Shown here one piece after another: positions 1 to 11,232 of a DNA stretch of 64,000 nt (position 1 is the first letter of the stretch; each line of letters opens with the position of its first letter). The stretch comes from FEN-1191 sp036490715 (GTDB lineage Bacteria > Pseudomonadota > Gammaproteobacteria > Steroidobacterales > Steroidobacteraceae), in NCBI GenBank assembly GCA_036490715.1, contig DASXDL010000047.1, positions 80,654-144,653 of the forward strand, given 5' to 3'. The translations under genes and the position numbers were made by a program. The notes under the pieces were generated by a model. It was not told the origin of the DNA and made no database searches. It worked only from the letters and a program-made list of their open reading frames with translations.

Positions 1-624
1 ATTGCGCTGCTGGAATCCTCGCCGCTGCTGCTGGTCACGTCGCTGGACGTGCAGGCCTCCTCGGCCGCCGAGCTGATCGGGCTGGCGCGATCGCAACCGG
101 GCCAGCTGTCCTATGCCTCCAACGGCAACGGCAGTCCCGAACAGGTCGCGGGCGAAGTGTTCAAACGGCGACTGGACGTCGATATTCGCCATCTTCCGTT
201 TGATGGTGCCGGTCCGGCGCGCAAGGCGGTGCTGGCACATCAGGCGGCGATGATGTTCGACGTGTGCAAGGCGGCCATGCCGGCCGTGCGCAGCGGCCAG
301 GAGCGGGCGCTGGCGGTGGCGGCACCGAAACGCCTGGCGGAACTGCCGCAGGTTCCGACCTTCGCGGAGATCGGCGTGCCGCGCTACGAGCTGCGCGTCT
401 GGACCGGCGTGCTGGCCCCCGCAGGCACCCCAGCTGCGATCGTGGCCAAGCTCAATCGCAGCATTCAGGACATCCTCAAGACGCCCGACGTTCGCAAGGA
501 AATTACCGACGAGGGCGGAGAAGCCGGCGCCACGACGCCCGCCACCTTCACCGCGTTCATCCGCGCCGAGCGCAGCCACTGGAGCGCGCTGGTCAACGAG
601 AGCGGCATCCCGAAGGTGATGTAA
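1..624 (+). CDS. Bug/TctC-family solute-binding protein, 5' end outside window
   Basis: The gene enters from the left edge in frame 1, and 207 codons of its C-terminal part are visible. It looks like a periplasmic receptor of the Bug/TctC family, which captures small carboxylates for tripartite tricarboxylate transporters or acts as an orphan receptor. Recognisable segments are YASNGNGSPEQVAGE, the HLPFDGAGPARKA strand-turn region, LPQVPTFAEIGVP and the conserved WTGVLAPAGTPAAI stretch before the last helices. The signal peptide would lie upstream, out of view. No TctA or TctB membrane partner is present here, so the ligand cannot be inferred. The stop is 18 bases from the stop of the convergent haloperoxidase-like gene. 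Confidence 0.85.
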   Translation: MALLESSPLLLVTSLDVQASSAAELIGLARSQPGQLSYASNGNGSPEQVAGEVFKRRLDVDIRHLPFDGAGPARKAVLAHQAAMMFDVCKAAMPAVRSGQERALAVAAPKRLAELPQVPTFAEIGVPRYELRVWTGVLAPAGTPAAIVAKLNRSIQDILKTPDVRKEITDEGGEAGATTPATFTAFIRAERSHWSALVNESGIPKVM

Positions 625-642
625 AGGCGCCGTGGCGCGCTG

Positions 643-1842
643 CTAGTGCAGTCCGTAGGCCGCGGCCACCAGTTTCCCGACCTGCTCGCCCATGTGGTTG
701 CCGACCTCGGTCGAACTGCGAAAGTGCACGCCGTCGTAGACCCGGCCGTTGGCGATTTCCTTCAGTAGCGCCGCGGCGCTGGTCCATTCCCGCGTCACCC
801 CGGGGGCCGTGTTGCTGGTCGTGCGCAGCAACGGCAACGGCTCGCGCCCCATATCCGCCTGCATCACTGTGACGACGGTGGCCGCCACCGCGCAGTTGCC
901 GCACGGGTATTCCGGCTGAATCGGCGTGGCGATCAGCGGCGTCCAGTCCGCATCACGTTCGGTGTTCGGATTGTCGTCGCGATCACCGTTGCGGATGGCC
1001 GTGATCGGTCGCCAAAACTGATAGTGGTACTTGGTGTCCAGAATCGCGATCTCGCCGTCGTTGAGTGCGGCGGCGACGGCAGCATATAGGCGCGCGTTGC
1101 GGGTCAGATCGCGACCGGGCAGTTCATCCACCACCCGCACCAGTCGCAGGTGCACGTCCGGCAACGCAGTCGCCCAGAAGCGCGCGATGTCGGTCTGCTC
1201 GGCGGTGCGTACCGTGCTGGTCGCGGAGCCGACCGCCTTGATCTCGTTGTAATCGCGCGCCCACAGCGCGCTGGTCAGGGCCGGCGGCGGTGGCGCCCGA
1301 AACTGCGCAGCGCTCTTCATGAACCAGGGGTGATGCTGAGCCACCGCGTAGCCGAGCGGAAAGGTCGGCGGCACGAATACCCCAGGCGTGGTCAGCGGCC
1401 GATACGGCTCAATCGGCGGAATATCGTCAGTGTGCTTGCCGAGCACGTCTTTAGCGGCCTGCTCACCGATGCTGACGCCGAGCGCGCGGGCGGCATCATT
1501 CGGAATCGCCGCCATCGCCTGCGCGTAGACAGCTTCGATCTTCTGGGCCTGCAGCGGTGCCTCGTGCGCCAGGATCGCGTGGCTGGCGGCCGCAATGGCA
1601 ACATCGACCGATGCGCCCTTGGCGGCGCCAAGGTCGACGCGGTCATGCGCGTAGCGGCCGGTGATGGCATTGACCGCCTCGTACACGGCGTTCTGAGCCA
1701 ACGCCATCGTGCGCACGGTATTGGGACCCTCGGTGGCGATCTCGGTCGTGGCCTCGGCCCAGTCGGCGACCGTATCGGCACCGGCGCTCGAGGCGACGAT
1801 CACACACAGGGCTGACATCATCCAGCGATACGTTCTCGCCAC
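643..1842 (-). CDS. Exported vanadium-haloperoxidase/PAP2-like protein with altered active-site motif
   Basis: This 399-residue protein begins with a likely Sec signal peptide (RTYRWMMSALCVIVASSAGA) from a GTG start. The body resembles vanadium-dependent haloperoxidases and PAP2 acid phosphatases, which bind vanadate or phosphate through Lys/Arg and two His residues. The first motif is intact (K in DTKYHYQFWRP), and the last is present as GRVYDGVHFR with its His. The central motif, usually PSGH or a PCAHC-type variant with a catalytic His, reads YPCGNC, so Asn replaces His (codon 895-897). Catalytic activity is therefore doubtful or altered. It is divergent from the cupin gene, with 88 bases between the starts. 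Confidence 0.75.
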   Translation of the reverse strand: MARTYRWMMSALCVIVASSAGADTVADWAEATTEIATEGPNTVRTMALAQNAVYEAVNAITGRYAHDRVDLGAAKGASVDVAIAAASHAILAHEAPLQAQKIEAVYAQAMAAIPNDAARALGVSIGEQAAKDVLGKHTDDIPPIEPYRPLTTPGVFVPPTFPLGYAVAQHHPWFMKSAAQFRAPPPPALTSALWARDYNEIKAVGSATSTVRTAEQTDIARFWATALPDVHLRLVRVVDELPGRDLTRNARLYAAVAAALNDGEIAILDTKYHYQFWRPITAIRNGDRDDNPNTERDADWTPLIATPIQPEYPCGNCAVAATVVTVMQADMGREPLPLLRTTSNTAPGVTREWTSAAALLKEIANGRVYDGVHFRSSTEVGNHMGEQVGKLVAAAYGLH

Positions 1843-1930
1843 GGCGGCTCTCTGCTATTTTGCGAGGGCGCCCATACTGAACCGATCACGGATCGTTGGC
1901 GAGGCCAACGGCACCCGCAGGAGACCCGGC

Positions 1931-2386
1931 ATGGCATCCAGTCGATGGCGACACGACGGCGTGCATGTCATTCGCGCCAGCGAGCTTGATTCCAATACGG
2001 CGCAGACGCCGGGGATGCGGCGGCGTGCGGCCGTGACCACGGCGCGCACCGGCGCGACCAAGTTGTGGGCCGGTACGGTCACGATCGAACCCAAGGCCAG
2101 AACCGGGGCACACCATCACGGCGATCTGGAAAGCGTGATCTATGTGGTCCGCGGCATCGCTCGCTTGCGCTGGGGCGAGACTCTGCAATACGTCGCCGAG
2201 GCCGAGGCCGGTGATTTCATCTACGTACCGCCCTATGTCCCGCATCAGGAGATCAATGCCAGCGACGAGTTCGAGCTGCAGTGCGTGCTGGCACGCAGCG
2301 GGCAGCAGGGTCTAGTGGTCAATCTCGATATCGATGCCGTGGACAATCCCGAGCTGATCCGCTGGATCGACGACCTGCACAAATAA
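1931..2386 (+). CDS. Small cupin-domain protein
   Basis: This 151-residue protein has a single cupin fold. Motif 1 is GAHHHGDLESVIYVVRG, with two metal-type His and a Glu. Motif 2 is GDFIYVPPYVPHQEIN, with the third His. These are the usual metal ligands of cupins. The reading frame is open further upstream, but ATG 1931 is chosen because AGGAGA lies 7 bases before it and the protein then starts at normal cupin length. No substrate can be assigned; small one-domain cupins include isomerases, dioxygenases and sensors. It is transcribed away from the haloperoxidase-like gene and lies 100 bases before the ArsR gene, which has its own promoter. Confidence 0.8.
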   Translation: MASSRWRHDGVHVIRASELDSNTAQTPGMRRRAAVTTARTGATKLWAGTVTIEPKARTGAHHHGDLESVIYVVRGIARLRWGETLQYVAEAEAGDFIYVPPYVPHQEINASDEFELQCVLARSGQQGLVVNLDIDAVDNPELIRWIDDLHK

Positions 2387-2427
2387 ATCGCTCCGGCGCC
2401 GAGCATTGACGATGCTCTAGCGTCCGC

Positions 2428-2476
2428 TTGACATGCAGGTGAACACTTGCCTATCATACAGGCAAGTGATTACTTG
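2428..2476 (+). promoter_or_regulatory. Sigma-70 promoter overlapped by ArsR-type operator
   Basis: A perfect -35 TTGACA (2428-2433) is followed after 18 bases by TATCAT (2452-2457). The -10 sits inside a perfect 9-bp inverted repeat, CACTTGCCT (2444-2452) and AGGCAAGTG (2460-2468), and a third half-site ACTTG (2472-2476) follows. This layout of alternating ACTTG/CAAGT half-sites over the -10 is what an autoregulating ArsR-type repressor would be expected to bind. The next start codon, 2487, belongs to the ArsR-family gene. Confidence 0.75.
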
Positions 2477-2486
2477 CACTTAACAG

Positions 2487-2819
2487 ATGCCAGAGCGTCA
2501 TGACACGGACCTGCTGTTCAAGGCCCTGGCCGATCCGAGCCGCCGCAAGCTGCTCGACCTGCTGCACGCGCACGACGGCCGCAGCCTCAACGAGCTGTGC
2601 GAGTACCTGGATATGACACGGCAGGGGGTGACGCAGCACCTCGAATTGCTGGAGGCGGCGAACCTGGTCGCCACCGCGCGACGCGGCCGCGAGAAGCTGC
2701 ACTTCCTAAATCCGGTACCGCTGCAGGAGATCTACGAGCGCTGGATTGCCAAGTTCGAAAAGCCGCGATTGAAGGCGCTTTCGGATCTAAAAAAACGACT
2801 GGAGAAATCCAATGGCTAG
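2487..2819 (+). CDS. ArsR-family transcriptional regulator
   Basis: This 110-residue winged-helix protein belongs to the ArsR group that is co-transcribed with SRPBCC/AHSA1 proteins. It opens with the family pattern LFKALADPSRRKLLDLL, and the recognition helix is in the segment DMTRQGVTQHLELLEAANLV. The metal-sensing Cys pair of classic ArsR/SmtB repressors is absent, so the signal is probably not a metal. The gene overlaps the next one by 8 bases, which implies a two-gene operon. The palindrome over its promoter suggests it represses its own transcription. Confidence 0.88.
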   Translation: MPERHDTDLLFKALADPSRRKLLDLLHAHDGRSLNELCEYLDMTRQGVTQHLELLEAANLVATARRGREKLHFLNPVPLQEIYERWIAKFEKPRLKALSDLKKRLEKSNG

Positions 2820-3276
2820 ATCGACCTTTGTCTATGTGAGCTACATTCGCACCACGCCGCAGAAGCTGTGGTCGGCGCTGACCGATGATGCCGAATTCAT
2901 GAAGCAGTACTGGTTCGGTGTGCACTGCGAAAGCCAATGGCAGCCGGGAGCATCGTGGAAGATGGTGCACGGCGATGGCAGCGTCAGTGATGACGGCGAG
3001 ATCCTCGAGGCGACGCCACCCAGGCGCTTGGTGATCCGCTGGCAGCACCAGAGCAAACCCGAGCTCAAGTCCGAAGGCGAATCGCGCTGCACGATCGAGC
3101 TGGAACCCAGCGGTGCGGCGGTCAAACTTTCCATCACTCACAGCATCGAGCGCGAGCCGTCGAAATTTATCGACGCGGTATCCGGCGGCTGGCCAAAGAT
3201 CCTGTCTAATCTGAAGTCGCTGCTGGAGACCGGCGCCATCGTGCTGAAGGACCCGTATCCGCCGGCAAAGTCCTAG
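2812..3276 (+). CDS. SRPBCC (AHSA1/START-like) protein
   Basis: This 154-residue protein has the Aha1-C/SRPBCC hydrophobic-pocket fold. It begins with FVYVSYIRTTPQKLWSALTD, the usual first strand and helix, and includes GDGEILEATPPRRLVIRW-like strands (here DDGEILEATPPRRLVIRW) and a C-terminal helix GGWPKILSNLKSLLETG. Such proteins bind small hydrophobic ligands, but the ligand here is unknown. The start overlaps the end of the ArsR gene, so the two are translationally coupled. The usual inference is that the SRPBCC protein binds or removes the effector to which the regulator responds. It ends 18 bases from the convergent propeller lipoprotein gene. Confidence 0.85.
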   Translation: MARSTFVYVSYIRTTPQKLWSALTDDAEFMKQYWFGVHCESQWQPGASWKMVHGDGSVSDDGEILEATPPRRLVIRWQHQSKPELKSEGESRCTIELEPSGAAVKLSITHSIEREPSKFIDAVSGGWPKILSNLKSLLETGAIVLKDPYPPAKS

Positions 3277-3294
3277 GCGGATCGTGCGCGCCGA

Positions 3295-5211
3295 TCAGTC
3301 GGTGGTGGTAATGGCGTAGGGGATTGCGCCGGTACCGACCGTGGCCGGCGTCAGAGCTCCAAGCGCTCCGCCCGCCCCGATCATATCTTGCGACACGTCG
3401 TTATCGCCGGCGTTCACCACGTAGGTGTAGCGGCCGGTCGGATCGATGGTGATAGACAACGGCGAAAGCCCCGCACCGATCGAGGCCGGCGTCAGCGCGC
3501 CGAGCGCGCCGCCGGGCCCGATCGTAAATTGCGACACGGTGCCGTTGTTGGTATTGGCCGTATAGACATAGCGGCCGCTCGGATCAATGCTGAGCGAGTA
3601 TGGAGCCAGCCCGGTCCCCACGGTGGCCGGCGTCATGGGGCTGAGCGCGCCGCCCGGCCCGATCGTAAATTGCGACACGTCGTTATCGCCCGCGCTCGTC
3701 ACGTAGACATAGCGGCCGGTCGGATCCACCGCGACCGAAGTGGTCGTTGTCCCGGCAGCGACGCTGGCTTGCGCCATCGGGCTGAGCGCACCCCCTGCCC
3801 CGACCGTGTACTGCGAAACGGTGTTGCTGAAAATATTCGACACATAGGCGTAGCGGCCGCTCGGATCGAGCGTGACGCAGTAGGGACCCGTACCTGCAGC
3901 AACGCTCGCCGGTGTCATCGCGCTGAGAGCACCGCCCGCCCCGATCGTGAACTGTGACACGTCGTTGTCGCTGTTATTGGCGACATAGGCATAGCGACCG
4001 GTTGGATCGACGGTGACGGAAATGGCGCCGGTCCCGGCAATGACCCAGGCCGGTGTCATCGGAGTGAGCGCACCGCTGGCATCAATCGTGTACTGCGACA
4101 CCGTGTTTTCGTTGGAATTCGATACATAGGCATAGCGGCCGGTCGGATCCACCGCCACGGAATTTGGACGCATCCTCGCAGCGACCGTGGCCGGCGACAT
4201 GGGGCTCAGCGCCCCGCTGGCGTCAATGGTGTATTGCGACACGGTGTTGTCACCGCCGTTCGCCACGTAGGCATATTTTGCGATGCTCACGGTCAACGAC
4301 AGCAATGCCGATGTCACCGCGCCCATCGACGCACTGGCAGAGACCGGGCCGGCAGCCACCCCGGTGGCGTGGCCCCGGGAGCCGGCGGCGTTGCTGATCG
4401 AGAGCTTCGTGGGGTCGCTGGACAGCCAGGTCGCAGTATTCGTTAGGTCTTGGATTGAGCCATTGGTATAAGTGCCGGTCGCAGTCAGCGCGCGGGTGAG
4501 GCCCAACGGAATCTTGGGCCGGATCGAGCTGACCACGATCGAGGCGAGTGCGGCGGAAGACACCGTCAAGGTGACCGGCGCCGAAGTGATGCCGGCCATG
4601 GCGGCGGTAATGTCGCTCGTGCCGGTCGCGACTGAGCTGGCCAATCCATTGGAGCCGGCGGCATTGCTGATCATCGCCACCGAGGTCACGGTCGAGGCCC
4701 AGGTGACCTGAGTGCTCAAATCGCGGCTCGACTTGTCGGTGTAGGTGCCGGTGGCGCTGAACTGTTGGGTGAGGCCCAGCGCAATGCTCGGAGTCGGCGG
4801 CGTAATCGCAATCGACACCAGCGCCGCGGGGGTCACTGTCAAGTTGGTCGAGGCCTGCAGACCTTGCAGGCTCGCGGTCAGTGTCGAAGAGCCGACGCTG
4901 ATGGCCTGTGTGTCACCGGTGCTGGCCCCCGTGGTCGCGATGCGCGGGTTGGACGAACTCCAGACCACCAGAGTCGTCACGTCTTTATGACTTTGATCGC
5001 TAAGAACCGCTGTCGCGGTCAGCCGCACGGAGGTACCGGCAGCCGCGCTCGGGTTGGCCGGCGTGATCTCGAGCGACTGCAGGCTCAGGGACGTAACATC
5101 GCCGCCACAGCCGCTCAAAGTCAGAAGCCCCAATAAGAGCATTGCGCCGGCGCACGTCCATACCGCAGATGACCAGCGCGATAGGCGCGTCGAGAAGCGA
5201 TCGATCATCAT
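3295..5211 (-). CDS. Lipoprotein with three Ig-like domains and a seven-bladed YVTN-type propeller
   Basis: From the chosen ATG at 5211 (a second ATG follows at 5208) the product is 638 residues. The N terminus is a lipoprotein signal, with LLGLLTLSGC forming the lipobox. Three bacterial Ig-like (BIG2-type) modules of about 90 residues follow, each with ITP/SIAL and TWxSS patterns. The C-terminal half is seven 47-residue repeats of the form YAYVANxxDNxVSQxTI...GALxPMTPA...VDPTGR, enough for a complete seven-bladed beta-propeller. It is probably an outer-membrane-anchored surface or periplasmic binding protein; the ligand is unknown. The reading frame continues upstream to 5313, but that stretch lacks signal-peptide character. 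Confidence 0.8.
   Translation of the reverse strand: MMIDRFSTRLSRWSSAVWTCAGAMLLLGLLTLSGCGGDVTSLSLQSLEITPANPSAAAGTSVRLTATAVLSDQSHKDVTTLVVWSSSNPRIATTGASTGDTQAISVGSSTLTASLQGLQASTNLTVTPAALVSIAITPPTPSIALGLTQQFSATGTYTDKSSRDLSTQVTWASTVTSVAMISNAAGSNGLASSVATGTSDITAAMAGITSAPVTLTVSSAALASIVVSSIRPKIPLGLTRALTATGTYTNGSIQDLTNTATWLSSDPTKLSISNAAGSRGHATGVAAGPVSASASMGAVTSALLSLTVSIAKYAYVANGGDNTVSQYTIDASGALSPMSPATVAARMRPNSVAVDPTGRYAYVSNSNENTVSQYTIDASGALTPMTPAWVIAGTGAISVTVDPTGRYAYVANNSDNDVSQFTIGAGGALSAMTPASVAAGTGPYCVTLDPSGRYAYVSNIFSNTVSQYTVGAGGALSPMAQASVAAGTTTTSVAVDPTGRYVYVTSAGDNDVSQFTIGPGGALSPMTPATVGTGLAPYSLSIDPSGRYVYTANTNNGTVSQFTIGPGGALGALTPASIGAGLSPLSITIDPTGRYTYVVNAGDNDVSQDMIGAGGALGALTPATVGTGAIPYAITTTD
3298..4275 (-). 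repeat. Seven tandem 141-bp repeats coding propeller blades
   Basis: Six full units of 141 bp and a seventh of 132 bp code for the blades of the propeller lipoprotein. Conserved core words such as GCATAGCGGCCGGTCGGAT and the GTATTGCGACAC-type segment recur at each period on the + strand. The units are similar but not identical. Confidence 0.85.
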
Positions 5212-5536
5212 TAATTTGCGCTGAGACTTGCGGGTGATTTGATCGAGACAGCAGGAAAGTCGCAAAGGAGACGACGACCAACCTGAGATCCGATGATATC
5301 GAGCCCGAGTCAACGTCCGCCGTGATGGACGGCGCAGTTACGTTCAGACCACGTGACCAGATGTCTGTAGTTTTTTCATTTCGGTGGCTGAGAGACACGC
5401 GCTCGATAGGATGCCATGCAGCAAGATGGCGGACTGGGATTATCTGGCGCCGAACACGCAGCGATGAGAACGATGGTGGCGTACATCTAGCGCCAGAGGG
5501 TGCGATCGATCCGCGCGGCCGCGCAATCTAAAATGA
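5212..5536. other. Non-coding interval of 325 bases
   Basis: No convincing gene is seen between the propeller lipoprotein and the TPR fragment. It must contain the promoter of the lipoprotein, but no clear -35/-10 pair stands out. A CTGGCGC (5444-5450) and GCGCCAG (5490-5496) pair is present with a 39-base loop, too long to call a terminator. The local sequence is less GC-rich than the flanks. Confidence 0.5.
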
Positions 5537-5812
5537 TCAGGATCGCTGCTTAGCCAAGGCCTGACGCGCTTCCAACAGCTGCCGCCAATTCGGTGCATAT
5601 TTCAGTGCGGCGTCGTACTTCCCCAACGCCGCCTTGGTTTTTCCCTGTTGCACAAGAACGTCGCCCCATGCTTTGAGTGGATCGGCCCAATGCGGTCCCT
5701 TTCGATTGGCCTCGCTGAGCTTGGCTGCCGCGCCGTCCAGATCGCCGTGCTTTGCCAGGGCTACGCCCCTCAAGCAGCCCCTCCGCCCTGTCGATCCACC
5801 CCCCTTGAGGCC
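5537..5812 (-). pseudogene. C-terminal remnant of a tetratricopeptide-repeat protein
   Basis: An open segment closed upstream by a stop at 5813-5815 encodes about two TPR units: GVALAKHGDLDGAAAKLSEA, HWADPLKAWGDVLVQQGK and AALGKYDAALKYAPNW. These match the last repeats of longer TPR proteins. The only start available is TTG at 5773 with no ribosome-binding site, and the part before it has no TPR character. It is read as a truncated remnant rather than a 78-residue functional protein. It lies directly beyond the 3' end of tRNA-Ser, a common site of integration and deletion. Confidence 0.6.
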
Positions 5813-5830
5813 TCAGCGACTTCAGAGAAT

Positions 5831-5921
5831 TGGCGGAGAGAGAGGGATTCGAACCCTCGAAGGGCTTTTGACCCTTACACCCTTAGCAGGGGTGCGCCTT
5901 CGACCACTCGGCCATCTCTCC
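5831..5921 (-). tRNA. tRNA-Ser(GCU)
   Basis: The minus strand from 5921 folds as a class II tRNA. It has the acceptor stem GGAGAGA/TCTCTCC, discriminator G, encoded CCA (5831-5833), a long variable arm and a T-loop GGTTCGAATCC. The anticodon loop CTGCTAA gives anticodon GCU (5885-5887), which reads AGC/AGU serine codons. Its position after alaS and csrA matches the E. coli order alaS-csrA-serV. It has its own promoter in the csrA-tRNA gap. Confidence 0.95.
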
Positions 5922-5957
5922 GTGAAGCGAGTGCCGGCGGCGCCGGGTCGCGGCGCA

Positions 5958-5986
5958 ATGATACTCAAGCGGTTGAATCAGGGCAA
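5958..5986 (-). promoter_or_regulatory. Promoter of tRNA-Ser
   Basis: On the minus strand TTGCCC (5981-5986) is followed after exactly 17 bases by TATCAT (5958-5963), about 37 bases before the mature tRNA. The sequence after the -10 is very GC-rich (GCGCCGCGACC), like the discriminators of stable-RNA promoters under stringent control. The start site is inferred. Confidence 0.6.
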
Positions 5987-6018
5987 AAAGCGATCTGCTT
6001 GCCCCGCCCGCGGCGCCG

Positions 6019-6225
6019 TCAGTTGGTGGGCGTGATCTCTTCGGGCCGTGGCGCTTCGACGCCTTCGCGCTTGATGCGGTGAAAGATCTCCTCGCGCTGC
6101 ACCGAGACCGACTTTGGAGCGTTGACTCCCAGCCGAACCTGGTTGCCCTTGACGCGCAGCACCGTGACGCTGACATCATCGCCAATCATCACGGTCTCAC
6201 CGATTCGACGCGTCAGGATAAGCAC
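6019..6225 (-). CDS. csrA: Carbon storage regulator CsrA (RsmA)
   Basis: CsrA is a small dimeric RNA-binding protein that binds GGA motifs in mRNA leaders and represses or stabilises target transcripts. The 68-residue product begins (V)LILTRRIGETVMIGDDVSV and includes VLRVKGNQVRLGVNAPKSV and VQREEIF, all diagnostic. The start is GTG at 6225, chosen because a perfect AGGAGG (6232-6237) lies 6 bases upstream; the open frame extends ten codons further but not in homologues. E. coli CsrA is 61 residues, and the extra residues here form a short C-terminal tail. The gene lies between alaS and tRNA-Ser, as in E. coli. Confidence 0.97.
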   Translation of the reverse strand: MLILTRRIGETVMIGDDVSVTVLRVKGNQVRLGVNAPKSVSVQREEIFHRIKREGVEAPRPEEITPTN

Positions 6226-6404
6226 TGGGATCCTCCTCTTGCTCTCCGCCGCCACACTGCCGTGTACTTTGCAATGCAGAGCGAATGTCGAACTTACACC
6301 GCTTGCTACGCTCCGACTCTCTATATTTCAGCTGCGAATGCGTGCACCGGCGTCCGCGATAAATAGTCTCGGCCGACAGCACCGAAAGCGCACGTTAAAG
6401 TTCA

Positions 6405-9035
<2,631 letters not shown>

Positions 9036-9042
9036 GCGCTGC

Positions 9043-9526
9043 TCACTGATCCGCGTCGCTCTCCAGCTCCATGTCGACATCGATCCCTAAGGCGAAGCGA
9101 ATATCATCGCCGCCGAAACCCCGATACTGCAAAAACCGCGCTCGCCGCGCCTTGTCGCGCCAGCCGTCCGGCGGCCCCGAGCCGAAGCGGCGGCTCAGCA
9201 CCTGGCGCGCGAGCTGCGGCCATTGCCCCTGCGCCTGCAGCTGCGAGTCGACCAGCGATGATGGCAGCCCGAGGTCCGCCAGATCACGCCGGATGCGCAG
9301 CGGACCCTGGCCGCGCTGTGAGCGCAGCGTGACGAAGCGCTCAGCGTAGCGGGCGTCGTCGAGATAGCGCTGTTCGATCAGGGAGGCGAGCGCCGCGCGT
9401 ATGGCCTCGGGCTCGAAGCCGCGCTGCATGAGCTTCGCTCCCAGTTCGACCGAACAGTAATCGCGCCGTGCCAGCAGCGCCGCCGCCGCGGCCAGCGCGG
9501 CTTGCGGGCCGCCGGGGTCGCTGCCG

Positions 9527-9549
<23 letters not shown>
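9043..9549 (-). CDS. recX: RecA regulatory protein RecX
   Basis: RecX caps RecA filaments and inhibits recombinase activity. The 168-residue protein is built of three-helix repeats, with the recognisable segments LIEQRYLDDARYAERFV, RGQGPLRIRRDL and KARRARFLQYRGFGGDDIRF. Its GTG start at 9549 lies inside the end of recA (23-base overlap), so translation is probably coupled to recA. The stop is 7 bases before alaS. Confidence 0.93.
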
Positions 9550-10555
<1,006 letters not shown>

Positions 10556-10665
10556 GCGTGGCGATCCTCCAGGGGATGAGCGCGGGTAATGTCGAATTAT
10601 CCCACATCGGGCCGCGATGCGCGGACGCAAAAATGATGGCGGAGCGGTGAAAACGTCGCGCGCTT

Positions 10666-11232
10666 TCAGCCACCCAGCGGCCAGTGCGCCAGCTTGTCGT
10701 ATCGCTCGCCCTGCGACGGGTCCTCGGTGTGCGCGCCAAGCCCCTGACTTTGCGCCAGATAAAACTGCCGGACCGGCAGTCGCAGCGACAGCATCGGCCA
10801 GGCGCCCTCGGTGGCGTCCGGCCAGCGCGGTTTGCCGGTGCCTCGCACCAGCGTCACGTGCGGCCGCCAGATCTTCGCGTCCGGCGGCAGGCCGGCGGCT
10901 CGCGCCATCTCGCCAAGATCCTGCGCCAGAGCGCTGCCGGCGCGCGGCACCTGGGCGGCGGTGGCCGCGATGATGCGCGCCTTGGGCCAGAACTCCAGCC
11001 GCTCGAACTGCAGGTCGAACGGTCGCGCGCGGATCGTGGCGGCGCTCGCTCGCAGCGCGCCGATCTGGCCTTGATCGACCGCGCCCAGAAAGCACAGCGT
11101 GACGTGCAGATCAGCCGCCGACAGCGTGCGACCGCCGGCCATCTGCAGCGGCAGCGCCGCCGCCTCGATCAGCCGCACGGCCCAGGTCTCCTCCGGCCAA
11201 AGTGCAAAGAACAGTCGGCGCGAGCGGCTCAT
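10666..11232 (-). CDS. thpR: RNA 2',3'-cyclic phosphodiesterase (2H family)
   Basis: This 188-residue 2H phosphoesterase hydrolyses 2',3'-cyclic phosphate RNA ends to 2'-phosphates in its family. The start RLFFALWPEE is the family signature. The two catalytic HxTx motifs are both present: HVTLCFLG near residue 43 and HVTLVRGTG in the second half. The start codon overlaps the pncC stop by 4 bases (ATGA), so the two are co-translated. recA lies downstream in the same direction, with about 110 bases between. Confidence 0.9.
   Translation of the reverse strand: MSRSRRLFFALWPEETWAVRLIEAAALPLQMAGGRTLSAADLHVTLCFLGAVDQGQIGALRASAATIRARPFDLQFERLEFWPKARIIAATAAQVPRAGSALAQDLGEMARAAGLPPDAKIWRPHVTLVRGTGKPRWPDATEGAWPMLSLRLPVRQFYLAQSQGLGAHTEDPSQGERYDKLAHWPLGG

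Noticed and set aside
5444..5496. CTGGCGC ... GCGCCAG inverted repeat
   Set aside because: Loop of 39 bases and no T tract, so neither a terminator nor a clear operator.
10556..10665. LexA-box search upstream of recA
   Set aside because: No CTGT-N8-ACAG or other convincing palindrome; an imperfect symmetry around GGATAATTCGACATTACC matches at only about half its positions.
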